From Desulfomicrobium escambiense DSM 10707 (GTDB taxonomy: Bacteria; Desulfobacterota; Desulfovibrionia; Desulfovibrionales; Desulfomicrobiaceae), in the NCBI RefSeq assembly GCF_000428825.1, contig NZ_AUAR01000001.1, positions 355,796-419,795 on the forward strand: DNA of 64,000 nucleotides, given 5' to 3'. The position numbers and the translations under genes are program-made. Shown here piece by piece: positions 39,644-47,744 of this stretch. Within the stretch, counting starts at the first letter, position 1, and each line of letters begins with the position of its first letter. The notes beneath the pieces were generated by a model. It ran no database searches and was not told the origin of the DNA. It saw only the letters and a list, made by a program, of their open reading frames with translations.

Positions 39644-41941
39644 TTATTGTTGCAGCGCCAATCTTCCGTAGGCGGCCTGGCCGAGTGAGATGCATGCGTC
39701 GTTGGGTGGCAGGGCCAGGTGCGCGAGCACCGTGAGGCCTTCCCGTTCGAGCAGTCCGGGAAGGGCGGCGGCCAGCGTCAGGTTCTGCATGACCCCGCCG
39801 CTCAAGGCCACTGTGGAGCAGCCGCACTGCCCGGCCAGGCGGACGCAAAGCCCGGCAAGACCGTCCATGAGCCCGAGGTGGAAACGTCTGCTGATTCTGG
39901 CCGAAGGCTCGCCGTCGCGCCACTGCGCATGGACCTGGGCGAAGAGCTTCAGTGTGTCGAGTTCCACGAGGCCGTCATGTTCGATGATGGGGCACGTATA
40001 TCCGTCTTTTTCGCTTTTGTCTTGTATGGCTTCGAGCCGGATTGCGGCCTGTCCTTCGTAGGAGATGCGGTCGCAGACGCCGAGCATGGCGGCGACGGCG
40101 TCGAAGAGGCGCCCGCAGCTGGAGGACAGGGGGGAGTTCAGACGGCGGTCGAGCATCTGGCCCACGACCCTGTCGGCCGCGGCGTGCTCCGCCAGCCACG
40201 GCCACGGTTTTCCGCCGTCGGCCTCGATGCCGAGGGCGTGCAGGAAGGCCCGGGCCAGCCGCCACGGTTCGCGGGCCGCGGCGTCGCCGCCGGGCAGCAT
40301 GACCTGGGAGAAGCGCCCCAGACGCACGTGCCGCAGTTCGCGCGTGTCCACCAGCAGCGCCTCGCCGCCCCAGACCGTCCCGTCGTCGCCCAGGCCCGTG
40401 CCGTCCAGGGCCAGGCCGATGGCCGGGCCGACGTGGCGGTTTTCGGCCAGGACCGCGTGGATGTGGGCGTAGTGGTGCTGCAGGGGCAGGCAGGGCAGGC
40501 CCGAGGTGCGGGCGAATTCCGTGCTCATGAAGTCCGGGTGCAGGTCGTGGATCACGGCCGTGGGCCGGACTTGCAGGATGTCGGCCAGGTGGGCGGCGAT
40601 CTCCTGGAAAAAACCGTAGGCTTCGAGGTTCTCGAGGTCGCCGATGTGCTGCGAGACGAAGGCCTGCCTGCCCTTGGTCAGGCAGAGGGTGTTCTTGAGC
40701 AGGGGGCCCGTGCCGAGAACGACGGGCCCGTCCTGGGCCAGGTCCACGGGCGCCGGGGTGAAGCCGCGCGCCCGGCGGATGAACTGGGGCGCGTCGCCCA
40801 CGGCGCGGACTACGGAGTCGTCGCAACGGATGAGGATGTCGCGGTCGTGCAGGAGGAAGGCGTCGGCGATGGCCCCGAGCCTGCGCAGGGCCTCGCGGTT
40901 GCCCAGGCAGATGGGCTCGGAGCTCATGTTGCCCGAGGTCATGACCAGGGCCGCCGGAGCGGCCAAGGAGGACAGTTCGTCGAAGAGCACGTGGTGCAGG
41001 GGCGTGTAGGGCAGCATGACGCCGAGGTAGTCCGTGTCCGGCGACAGCCCCGGCGCGAGCCCGGCTCCCTTGCGGCGCCGGGCCAGGACGATGGGACGCT
41101 CCCGGCCCGTGAGGAGGCGCGTCTCGCATTCCGAAAGCTCGCACACGGCGCGGGCGGCTTCCAGGTCGCGGACCATGATCGCCAGGGGCTTGTCCCTGCG
41201 GTTCTTGCGCGCCCGCAGCAGGGCCACGGCCTCCCGGTTGCGGGCGTCGCAGGCCAGGTGAAACCCGCCCAGGCCCTTCATGGCCGCGATGCGGCCCGCC
41301 TGAAGCAGTTCCGTCACGCCGCGGATGGCCGCGTCATTCTCGGACATGGTCCGGCCTTCCCGGTCCGTCAGCCACAGCCTGGGGCCGCACACGGGGCAGG
41401 CGTTGGGCTGGGCGTGGAAGCGGCGGTCCAGGGGGTTCTCGTATTCCGCTAGGCAGTCCGGGCACAGGGGGAAGCAGGCCATGGACGTGGTGGCGCGGTC
41501 GTAGGGGATGGAGCGGGTGATGGTGTAGCGCGGCCCGCAGTTGGTGCAGTTGGTGAATGCGTAGCGGTGGCGGCGGTTCGCCGGGTCGCGCAGGTCCGCG
41601 ATGCAGTCGTCGCAGGTGGCCACGTCGGGGCTGATGAGCACCTGGTGGCCTGCGCCGCCGGTGCTCTTGAGGATGCTGAAACCTTCCTCGTCGGGGTGGG
41701 GGGCGACGGACTCGCGCTCCCAGGTCACGATGCGGGCCAGGGGCGGGACGTTCGCGTTGAAGCGGGCCTCAAAGGCGTCGAGCCTGTCCCTGGTCCCCTG
41801 CACCTCGATGAGCACCCCTTCGGGCGTGTTCAGCACTAGGCCGCTGACGCGGGCTTCCAGGGCGGCCTTGTAGACGAAGGGCCGGAATCCGACCCCCTGC
41901 ACCCCTCCGGTGATGATCCATTTCCAGCGTTCTGTGGGCAT
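39644..41941 (-). CDS. hypF: [NiFe]-hydrogenase maturation carbamoyltransferase HypF
   Basis: A 765-residue four-domain protein. The acylphosphatase domain (1-90) has GVQGVGFRPFVYK. A double zinc-finger region follows with the CxxC pairs CDDC, CTNC, CPDC and CPVC. A YrdC-like nucleotide-binding domain follows (about 200-380), then a Kae1-like carbamoyl-transfer domain with HHYAHIHAVLAEN, DGTGLGDDGTVWGG and LSGGVMQN. HypF uses carbamoyl phosphate and ATP to carbamoylate HypE, the source of the CN ligands of [NiFe] hydrogenases. No other hyp gene is adjacent. It is the first gene of a minus-strand run with sppA and is divergent from a histidine kinase. Confidence 0.93.
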   Translation of the reverse strand: MPTERWKWIITGGVQGVGFRPFVYKAALEARVSGLVLNTPEGVLIEVQGTRDRLDAFEARFNANVPPLARIVTWERESVAPHPDEEGFSILKSTGGAGHQVLISPDVATCDDCIADLRDPANRRHRYAFTNCTNCGPRYTITRSIPYDRATTSMACFPLCPDCLAEYENPLDRRFHAQPNACPVCGPRLWLTDREGRTMSENDAAIRGVTELLQAGRIAAMKGLGGFHLACDARNREAVALLRARKNRRDKPLAIMVRDLEAARAVCELSECETRLLTGRERPIVLARRRKGAGLAPGLSPDTDYLGVMLPYTPLHHVLFDELSSLAAPAALVMTSGNMSSEPICLGNREALRRLGAIADAFLLHDRDILIRCDDSVVRAVGDAPQFIRRARGFTPAPVDLAQDGPVVLGTGPLLKNTLCLTKGRQAFVSQHIGDLENLEAYGFFQEIAAHLADILQVRPTAVIHDLHPDFMSTEFARTSGLPCLPLQHHYAHIHAVLAENRHVGPAIGLALDGTGLGDDGTVWGGEALLVDTRELRHVRLGRFSQVMLPGGDAAAREPWRLARAFLHALGIEADGGKPWPWLAEHAAADRVVGQMLDRRLNSPLSSSCGRLFDAVAAMLGVCDRISYEGQAAIRLEAIQDKSEKDGYTCPIIEHDGLVELDTLKLFAQVHAQWRDGEPSARISRRFHLGLMDGLAGLCVRLAGQCGCSTVALSGGVMQNLTLAAALPGLLEREGLTVLAHLALPPNDACISLGQAAYGRLALQQ

Positions 41942-42133
41942 TGGGTATCCGATTTATGCGTGATGCGCTCGTCGGGCGGCCGCGCATGGCGGCTGGTCCT
42001 GGCCGAGCGGGAAGCCTGGTTCATAGCCTCAAGGCCGCGGCGACCGCAACATTGACCTTTCCGGACCGTGTCCGTATGAAAGTGAGCCCCGAAAAATCCT
42101 CCAAGTCGTTCCCCCGACAAGGAAAACCCGATT

Positions 42134-43231
42134 ATGCACAATTACGCCGACCTGCATGGGCGGTTCATGCGCGCCGGGCATCTGGCACATATCCTCGACG
42201 AGTCCCACGCCCTGATCATCGTCCTCGATGCCGAGCGCAGGCTCGTCCACTGCTCCAAGGCCGTGCTCGACCTCGTCGGCGCGGCTCGCCTCGACGAGCT
42301 CTGGGGCCTGCGGCCCGGGGACTTCCTGCGCTGCGCCAACGCCTGCGAGGCCGGTTGCGGCGCCGGCTCCCTGTGCGGGGAGTGCGGCGCGCTGCTGGGC
42401 ATCCGCTCCGGTCTGGACGGGATCGCGGCCGAAACGGAATGCTCCCTGACCCTCATGTCGCAGGATCAGCTGCAGGCCCGGGAATTCAAGGTCAGGGCCA
42501 TCCCCGTGTCCCTGGACGGCCAGCCCTTTGTGGCCGTGTCCCTGCAGGATTGGACCCACGAGAAGCGCTGCCGCTCCCTGGAGCAGGTCTTCCTGCACGA
42601 CATCCTGAACACCGTGGGCGCGGTCAAGGGCATCCTCCATTTCCTGCGCGCGGACATGACCGGTGACAATCGCGAACTTCTGGACACCATCCTGCCCTAT
42701 TTCGACCTCTGCGTGGATGAGATCTCCGCCCAGCAGAAGCTTCTGGCCGCCGAGAACAACGAACTGCGGCTGAGCCTGGAGCGCTTTTCCCTGGGCCAGC
42801 TCCTGCAGGGACTGGCCAACATCCACACCCAGCACGCCCTGGGCAGGGGCAAGGACATCGTGGTCGAGATGGAGACCACGGCCGACGAAGTCATTTCCGA
42901 CCGCACCATCGTACACCGCATGTGCATGAATCTGCTCAAGAACGCCCTGGAGGCCACGCCCGAAGGCGGGACGGTGCGCATGCGGGCCGGCGTCGGGCCG
43001 GACGTCTTTCATGTCTGCGTCCACAACCCCGGTGCCATGCCCCAAGACGTGCAGCGCCATCTCTTCCGCCGCTCCTTCTCCACCAAGGGCCAGGGGCGGG
43101 GCTTGGGCGTCTACAGCGTGCACCTGCTCTGCGCGAACTACCTGCAGGGCCGGGTCTGGTTCGAAACGGGCGAGGCCGGCACGACCTTCCATCTGCGCAT
43201 CCCACAGGGGCAAGACCTGCAGCAGGCCTGA
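42134..43231 (+). CDS. Soluble histidine kinase with Cys-rich PAS domain
   Basis: A 365-residue kinase with no membrane segment. The N-terminal PAS-like domain (about 20-145) contains an unusual Cys cluster (CANACEAGCGAGSLCGECG), suggesting a metal, Fe-S or redox sensor. The dimerisation helix has a non-standard HDILNTVGAVKG motif in which the His follows a Leu-rich segment. The HATPase domain is shown by NLLKNALEATPEGG and the late GQGRGLGVYSV. It should autophosphorylate in the cytoplasm in response to redox or another internal signal. The ATG is preceded by CAAGGAAAA. No response regulator is adjacent, so its partner is unknown. Confidence 0.85.
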   Translation: MHNYADLHGRFMRAGHLAHILDESHALIIVLDAERRLVHCSKAVLDLVGAARLDELWGLRPGDFLRCANACEAGCGAGSLCGECGALLGIRSGLDGIAAETECSLTLMSQDQLQAREFKVRAIPVSLDGQPFVAVSLQDWTHEKRCRSLEQVFLHDILNTVGAVKGILHFLRADMTGDNRELLDTILPYFDLCVDEISAQQKLLAAENNELRLSLERFSLGQLLQGLANIHTQHALGRGKDIVVEMETTADEVISDRTIVHRMCMNLLKNALEATPEGGTVRMRAGVGPDVFHVCVHNPGAMPQDVQRHLFRRSFSTKGQGRGLGVYSVHLLCANYLQGRVWFETGEAGTTFHLRIPQGQDLQQA

Positions 43232-43260
43232 CGGGTCCGCGCCGGATCGGCCTCAAGCCC

Positions 43261-44175
43261 TCAGGAACCGCCGCGGCGCGACAGCCATGCGCGGCGGATG
43301 AGGCTCTTCAGCAGGACATCGGGCCGGAAGGACTCCGGCTTGAGGTTTTGCGGAAGTTCAAAGCCCGCAGCGTTGAAATCTCCCGGACACAGTCGCGGAA
43401 AATTCAGTTCATCGGTCCTTGTCCCTGCCAACCCCGCACGTTCGCAGGCCCTCCAGACCGGAAAGGACTCTGGCGGCGCCCTGAGCACCATGGCGCTGGC
43501 CGTGTCCAGGGCCACGGGGTTCGCGCTGGCGGCGAGGAGCCCCAGGGGGAACGGGTCACCGGCGATGGGGCCCGTGCGGTGCATGGCCTCCACGCCGTCC
43601 ATGAGGCTGACCACGGGCGGCAGGACATCCATGAGCCCGCAGATCATGTCCGCGAACCGCCCGCCCTTGTCCCCATGCACGGCATGCAGCCAGGCCTTGC
43701 TCACGCCCGTGACGCATCCGAACAGGTTCTTGACCGCGCCGCTGTAGCGCATCTGCGAATGGGCCTTGAACTTGGGCAGGTTCAGGATGAGGTCGGCCTC
43801 CAGTGCGTCGGCCGAGACCGGCACGCGGACCGACCCGCTCGGCACCTTCACGCCGCGGCCGAGGGTGACGACGGGCACGCCCAGGGGGCGCAGCATTTCC
43901 GGCAGGCCGATGGCCGAGGCGACGGCCTGGGCCGTGCCGAAGGCCGGGGAGTCCCCGACGGTGACGCGTGCGCCGCATTCCAGGCAGTGCCGGGCCGCCG
44001 CGGCGATGACCGAGGCGTGGGTGCAGCACAGGGGGGCGCCCTTCAGGGCCACGAAATTGGGCTTGATCAGCACGCGGGTGCCGGAGATGTCGGGCAGGAG
44101 CCGAGCCAGGAGAAGGGAGACGGTTTCGGGGGCCAGGGAGTAGTCCCGGGCCCGCTCCATGAGGACGTCAGGCAC
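43261..44175 (-). CDS. DUF362 domain protein
   Basis: A 304-residue DUF362-family protein with the typical IKPNFVALKGAPLCCTHASVI start of the conserved domain, then VTVGDSPAFGT, LNLPKFKAHSQMRYSGAVKNLFGCV and VSLMDGVEAMHRTGP. The family's biochemical role is unknown. Here there is no added 4Fe-4S ferredoxin domain, though the domain has several Cys. The start is a GTG at 44175, overlapping the rhodanese-ferritin gene by 8 bases; an ATG at 44160 is an alternative. It is probably translated from the same mRNA as that fusion. Convergent with the histidine kinase. Confidence 0.8.
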   Translation of the reverse strand: MPDVLMERARDYSLAPETVSLLLARLLPDISGTRVLIKPNFVALKGAPLCCTHASVIAAAARHCLECGARVTVGDSPAFGTAQAVASAIGLPEMLRPLGVPVVTLGRGVKVPSGSVRVPVSADALEADLILNLPKFKAHSQMRYSGAVKNLFGCVTGVSKAWLHAVHGDKGGRFADMICGLMDVLPPVVSLMDGVEAMHRTGPIAGDPFPLGLLAASANPVALDTASAMVLRAPPESFPVWRACERAGLAGTRTDELNFPRLCPGDFNAAGFELPQNLKPESFRPDVLLKSLIRRAWLSRRGGS

Positions 44176-45001
44176 CGAAGGCCTGGTTCAGGGCCTTGGA
44201 GATGACCCGCACGTGGGCCTTCTCCTGTTCGGCCAGGAGCATGTAGGTCGTGGCGGCCTCGGGGTCGGCGTCGCGCTTGGCCAGACCGCGGTAGAGATCG
44301 TAGGCGTAGTATTCGATCTCGCAGGCCAGTTCCAGCAGACGCAGCTTGCGGTCGTCGGGGTTTTTCCCCAGGCGGGCCATCCAGGCCGAGATGGGTTTGC
44401 CGCCCTCCATGATCTTGCCGTCGAGACGCTCGAAGAGCGCTTCGAAGGACTCCGGGGCAGGGGCCTTACGGTGCTTGGACCAGTAGGTGAAGATGCTCTT
44501 GGCGTGCCCTTCCTCCATGCCGCCCAGGTCCTTGAGCATGTCGCCGAGTTCCGTGCCGGCGTATTCCTGGGCGAGGTCCCGGTAGAAGAGCCAGGCGCCC
44601 TTTTCCATGTTCATGGCGCGGTAGAGCGTCTGGGCCAGCGGCATGTCCCGCGGGAAAAGCTCGAGGTGCGGGATGTCCTTGAGCTCCTTGCCTTCCCAGC
44701 CGGCGATTCCGCCCACGAGGTTGTAGATCATGCCCTGTCGCGGCCCGATGTCCTTGATCAGGGCCGCGGCCACGGCGGACCTGCCGCCCGTGCGGCAGTA
44801 GAGGATGAGGTTCTGCTCGCTGCCCAGTTCGCCGATGCGGTTCTCGATCTCGGGCAGGGGGATGAGCTGGGCGCCGGGAATGTGCCCTTCCGCGTACTCG
44901 CGGGGTTGCCGCACGTCGATGAGCAGGTAGTTGCGTTCCCTGGTTTTGGTGCGGAATTCCTCCAACTCGTCCGGGAAGATATTGATCACGTTCCTGCTCA
45001 T
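44168..45001 (-). CDS. Rhodanese-ferritin-like (rubrerythrin-type) fusion protein
   Basis: A 277-residue cytoplasmic fusion. Residues 1-115 form a rhodanese domain with the persulfide-forming Cys in LILYCRTGGRS. Residues 130-277 form a four-helix ferritin-like domain with EEGHAKSIF and QEKAH, the ExxH diiron ligand motifs, and matching upstream Glu residues (MNMEKGAW, ELACEIEYYAYDLY). It lacks the C-terminal rubredoxin domain of classical rubrerythrin. Such proteins may link sulfur transfer to peroxide or oxygen defence in anaerobes. The ATG at 45001 has GAGGCGG upstream and is preferred over 45061. It is divergent from manC and coupled to the DUF362 gene. Confidence 0.85.
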   Translation of the reverse strand: MSRNVINIFPDELEEFRTKTRERNYLLIDVRQPREYAEGHIPGAQLIPLPEIENRIGELGSEQNLILYCRTGGRSAVAAALIKDIGPRQGMIYNLVGGIAGWEGKELKDIPHLELFPRDMPLAQTLYRAMNMEKGAWLFYRDLAQEYAGTELGDMLKDLGGMEEGHAKSIFTYWSKHRKAPAPESFEALFERLDGKIMEGGKPISAWMARLGKNPDDRKLRLLELACEIEYYAYDLYRGLAKRDADPEAATTYMLLAEQEKAHVRVISKALNQAFGA

Positions 45002-45248
45002 TGCCGCCTCGTATGTGGCCAAGGTTGATCGAAGTCCTCCCCATACGGCAAAGATTTGCATAAATCCAGTAGCCTGCGGACCGGCTCCCGGCGGGGCCGG
45101 ACGGCATCGGGCGCATCGGGCGCGGCGAAATGTGGTTTGATTTTCTCATGATCTGGGATAGATGGTTGCCGTTTGCGTCGCGGTCCCGCCCGCGACCGCG
45201 TCCGGCTTCTGCCCGGCGCGCTTCCGTCACGTCTTCCCGGAGTATCGC

Positions 45249-46658
45249 ATGATCATACCCGTCATTCTGGCCGGCGGTTCCGGCACCAGGCTCTGGCCCC
45301 TGTCGCGCAAGCTCTACCCCAAACAACTCCTGGCCCTGGTGGACAGCAGCACGCTGGTCCAGAACACCCTGTCGCGGCTGCACGGGCTGAACGACCTGGC
45401 CGATCCCCTCATCATCTGCAACGAGGACCACCGCTTCATCATCGCCGAGCAGATGCGGGCCATGGGCGTGACCCCGGACGCCATCATCCTCGAACCCGTG
45501 GGCCGCAACACTGCCCCGGCCGTGGCCGTGGCCGCCCTGCGCGCCCTGGAGAAGGACCCGGACGGGGTGCTCCTCATCCTGCCGGCCGACCACCTCATCG
45601 CCGAGCCGGCCCGCTTCCACGCCGCCGTGAACGAGGCCTCGGCCCATGCGGCCAAGGGGCATCTGGTCACCTTCGGCATCGTGCCCACGGCCCCGGAGAC
45701 CGGCTACGGCTACATCCTGCAGGGCAGCCCCCTGGAAGAGGGCACGGCCCGGGCCATCGAGCGCTTCGTCGAGAAGCCCGACCTGCCCACGGCCGAGAGC
45801 TATGTGGCCACGGGCGAATATTTCTGGAATTCCGGCATGTTTCTTTTCCGTGCCGACACGGTCCTGGCGGAACTGGAGCGTTTCGCCCCCGCCATCGTCC
45901 AGGCCTGCCGCGAATCCCTGGCCAAGGCCGGACAGGATCTGGACTTCCTGCGCCTGGACCGGGCCGCCTTCGAGGCCTGTCCCGAGGACTCCGTGGACTA
46001 CGCCGTCATGGAGCAGACGGACAAGGGCGCCATGGTGCCCCTGTCGTGCGGCTGGAACGATCTGGGCTCGTGGGAGGCCCTGTGGCAGGCGGGGAGCAAG
46101 GACGAGAGCGGCAACGTGATCCGTGGCGACGTGGTGACCTGCGACGTCCACGACTCGTACCTGCACGCCGAGACGCGCCTGCTGGCGGCCGTGGGGCTGC
46201 GCAACCACATCGTGGTCGAGACCGCCGACGCCGTGCTCATCTCGCCGCGGGACCGGGTGCAGGAGGTCAAGAAGATAGTGGACAAGCTCAAGGCCGAGAA
46301 CCGCATCGAGGCCGTGGCCCACAAGAAGGTCTTCCGCCCCTGGGGGCACTACGAGTCCATCGGCGACGGCGCGCGCTATCAGGTTAAGCGCATCACTGTC
46401 TCGCCGGGGCACGTCCTGTCCCTGCAGAAGCATTTCCACCGCGCCGAGCACTGGGTCGTGGTCCAGGGCACGGCCGTCGTGACGCGGAATGACGAGGAAA
46501 TCCTGCTGCGCGAAAACGAATCGGTCTATCTCCCCCTGGGCGCCGTGCACCGCCTGGCCAACCCGGGCAAGATTCCGCTGGAACTGATTGAGGTGCAGGT
46601 GGGCAGCTACCTGGGCGAGGACGACATAGTGAGGTTTGAGGATGTTTATGGGCGTTGA
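45249..46658 (+). CDS. manC: Mannose-1-phosphate guanylyltransferase / mannose-6-phosphate isomerase
   Basis: A 469-residue bifunctional enzyme. The N-terminal nucleotidyltransferase domain has the signature ILAGGSGTRLWPLSRKLYPK and the later FVEKPD. The last ~115 residues are a type II mannose-6-phosphate isomerase cupin, with HFHRAEHWVVVQG, YLPLGAVHRL and LIEVQVGSYLGEDDIVR. Together they turn fructose-6-phosphate-derived mannose-6-phosphate and GTP into GDP-mannose, a precursor of O-antigen, capsule or exopolysaccharide (phosphomannomutase is needed in between). The ATG at 45249 follows CGGAGT. It is not inside a visible polysaccharide cluster. A stem-loop terminator follows. Confidence 0.93.
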   Translation: MIIPVILAGGSGTRLWPLSRKLYPKQLLALVDSSTLVQNTLSRLHGLNDLADPLIICNEDHRFIIAEQMRAMGVTPDAIILEPVGRNTAPAVAVAALRALEKDPDGVLLILPADHLIAEPARFHAAVNEASAHAAKGHLVTFGIVPTAPETGYGYILQGSPLEEGTARAIERFVEKPDLPTAESYVATGEYFWNSGMFLFRADTVLAELERFAPAIVQACRESLAKAGQDLDFLRLDRAAFEACPEDSVDYAVMEQTDKGAMVPLSCGWNDLGSWEALWQAGSKDESGNVIRGDVVTCDVHDSYLHAETRLLAAVGLRNHIVVETADAVLISPRDRVQEVKKIVDKLKAENRIEAVAHKKVFRPWGHYESIGDGARYQVKRITVSPGHVLSLQKHFHRAEHWVVVQGTAVVTRNDEEILLRENESVYLPLGAVHRLANPGKIPLELIEVQVGSYLGEDDIVRFEDVYGR

Positions 46659-46689
46659 GGGGCGATAAAGGGCCGATTGCCGCGTCGCC

Positions 46690-46746
46690 GCGATGAAAAA
46701 TGGAGCCTCATGTTGACGGCTACACTTCGGCTCCTTTTTTCATCGC
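46690..46746 (+). terminator. Long stem-loop terminator after manC
   Basis: Two 18-nt arms, GCGATGAAAAATGGAGCC (46690-46707) and its inverse with one mismatch (46729-46746), are separated by 21 bases. The T6 tract lies inside the right arm, so it fits a terminator whose stem also contains an A tract on the other strand. Confidence 0.7.
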
Positions 46747-46797
46747 GCTCCTTGCACTCGGCCCTTTCTCGCCCCTCAACGGGGTGCGAGGCGGGTG

Positions 46798-46851
46798 AAG
46801 AAAGCACAATCCCCGCTTGCCGATCCGGGCAGGCGGGGATTGTGCTTTCTT
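46798..46851. repeat. Perfect 19-bp inverted repeat forming a very stable hairpin
   Basis: AAGAAAGCACAATCCCCGC (46798-46816) and its exact inverse (46833-46851) flank a 16-base spacer, which itself can pair further (TGCC with GGCA around 6 bases). The resulting stem is about 24 bp with a few defects. It lies between the convergent manC and rbgA-like genes and could end transcription from both sides. Its length and perfection are more than a terminator needs. Confidence 0.8.
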
Positions 46852-46852
46852 G

Positions 46853-46889
46853 GTCCTATGGGTCCCATAAGTCCTATAGAACCTATAAT
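46853..46889. repeat. Short degenerate tandem repeat (GTCCTATAG-like units)
   Basis: Four imperfect 9-10-base units, GTCCTATGG, GTCCCATAA, GTCCTATAG and AACCTATAA, follow directly on the hairpin. The first two make a small palindrome TATGGG-T-CCCATA (46857-46869). Nothing else explains this stretch. Confidence 0.55.
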
Positions 46890-46903
46890 TCATCTCCAAC
46901 AGC

Positions 46904-47743
46904 TCAGTCTTTCTTAGCCTTGGGCGGCTTCTGCAGGCTGATGCGCCCTATCTGCCCCGCCCGCAGTTCGTTCAGCAGGATGCCGGCGGCCTTGTCCTGA
47001 TCCACCTCGCCGCCCTTGACCAGGCAGCCGCGCTTGCGGCCCACGGCTTCCAGCAGTTCGAGCCCCCCGGCGGGCAGTTCCGTCAGCTTGTAGCGCGCCT
47101 GCAGCAGTTCCGGGTATTCGCGCAACAGGTAGACGCCCGCGCGGGCGGCCACCTCGGCGTTGTCCATGGCCGTCTCGCGCACGGCGCCGCTGGCGGCCAG
47201 CATGTAGGAGGCCTCTTCGTTCTCGATCTTGGGCCAGAGCACTCCGGGGGTGTCGTAGATGGTCAGCTCGTCGCCGATGTGCACGCGCTTCTGCTTGGTG
47301 GTGATGGCCGCCTGGTTGGCGGCGCGGGCCACCCGGCGGCCGACGAGGGCGTTCATGAGGGTGGACTTCCCGACGTTGGGGATGCCGACGATGAGGCAGT
47401 TCACGGGCTGCATGATGAAATTGCGCGGCGGGACCATGCCGGGCAGCACGGCCAGGATGCGCTTTGCGTCCTTGGCCGAGGTGCCGACGATCTCCATGGG
47501 CACGGCGCCCTGCGTGCGATAGAAGTCCTTCCAGGCCTCGGTCACGGCCGGGTCGGCCAGGTCGCTCTTGTTCAGGACCTTGAGGCAGGGGCGGCCGCCG
47601 CGCAGTTCGCGTAGCAGGGGGTTTTCGCTGTAGCCCGGCAGGCGGGCGTCCAGAACCTCGATGACCACGTCGACCTTGGCCATGACGAGCGCGATCTGCT
47701 TGCGGGCCCGGTGCATGTGGCCCGGGAACCATTGGACGGACAT
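46904..47743 (-). CDS. RbgA/YlqF-family ribosome-assembly GTPase
   Basis: A 279-residue circularly permuted GTPase. The motif order is G4 (NKSDLAD) first, then G1 (GIPNVGKST), a switch region and G3 (DTPGVLWP), which is the mark of the YlqF/RbgA group. The N-terminus MSVQWFPGHMHRARKQI and a C-terminal domain with RGCLVKGGEVDQDKAA complete the family pattern. It helps assemble the large ribosomal subunit in the cytoplasm. The ATG at 47743 follows GGGAGGAGC and lies 1 base after the peptidase stop, so both are one transcript. Confidence 0.9.
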   Translation of the reverse strand: MSVQWFPGHMHRARKQIALVMAKVDVVIEVLDARLPGYSENPLLRELRGGRPCLKVLNKSDLADPAVTEAWKDFYRTQGAVPMEIVGTSAKDAKRILAVLPGMVPPRNFIMQPVNCLIVGIPNVGKSTLMNALVGRRVARAANQAAITTKQKRVHIGDELTIYDTPGVLWPKIENEEASYMLAASGAVRETAMDNAEVAARAGVYLLREYPELLQARYKLTELPAGGLELLEAVGRKRGCLVKGGEVDQDKAAGILLNELRAGQIGRISLQKPPKAKKD

Positions 47744-47744
47744 G

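Noticed and set aside
32612..41941. The whole minus-strand run mltG-ruvX-FAD/Fe-S-sppA-hypF as one operon.
   Set aside because: A 180-base gap with a candidate promoter and a strong hairpin lies between sppA and the FAD/Fe-S gene, so at least two transcripts are more likely.
46853..46889. Short repeated units as a CRISPR array.
   Set aside because: Units are 9-10 bases, directly adjacent and imperfect, with no spacers and no cas genes.
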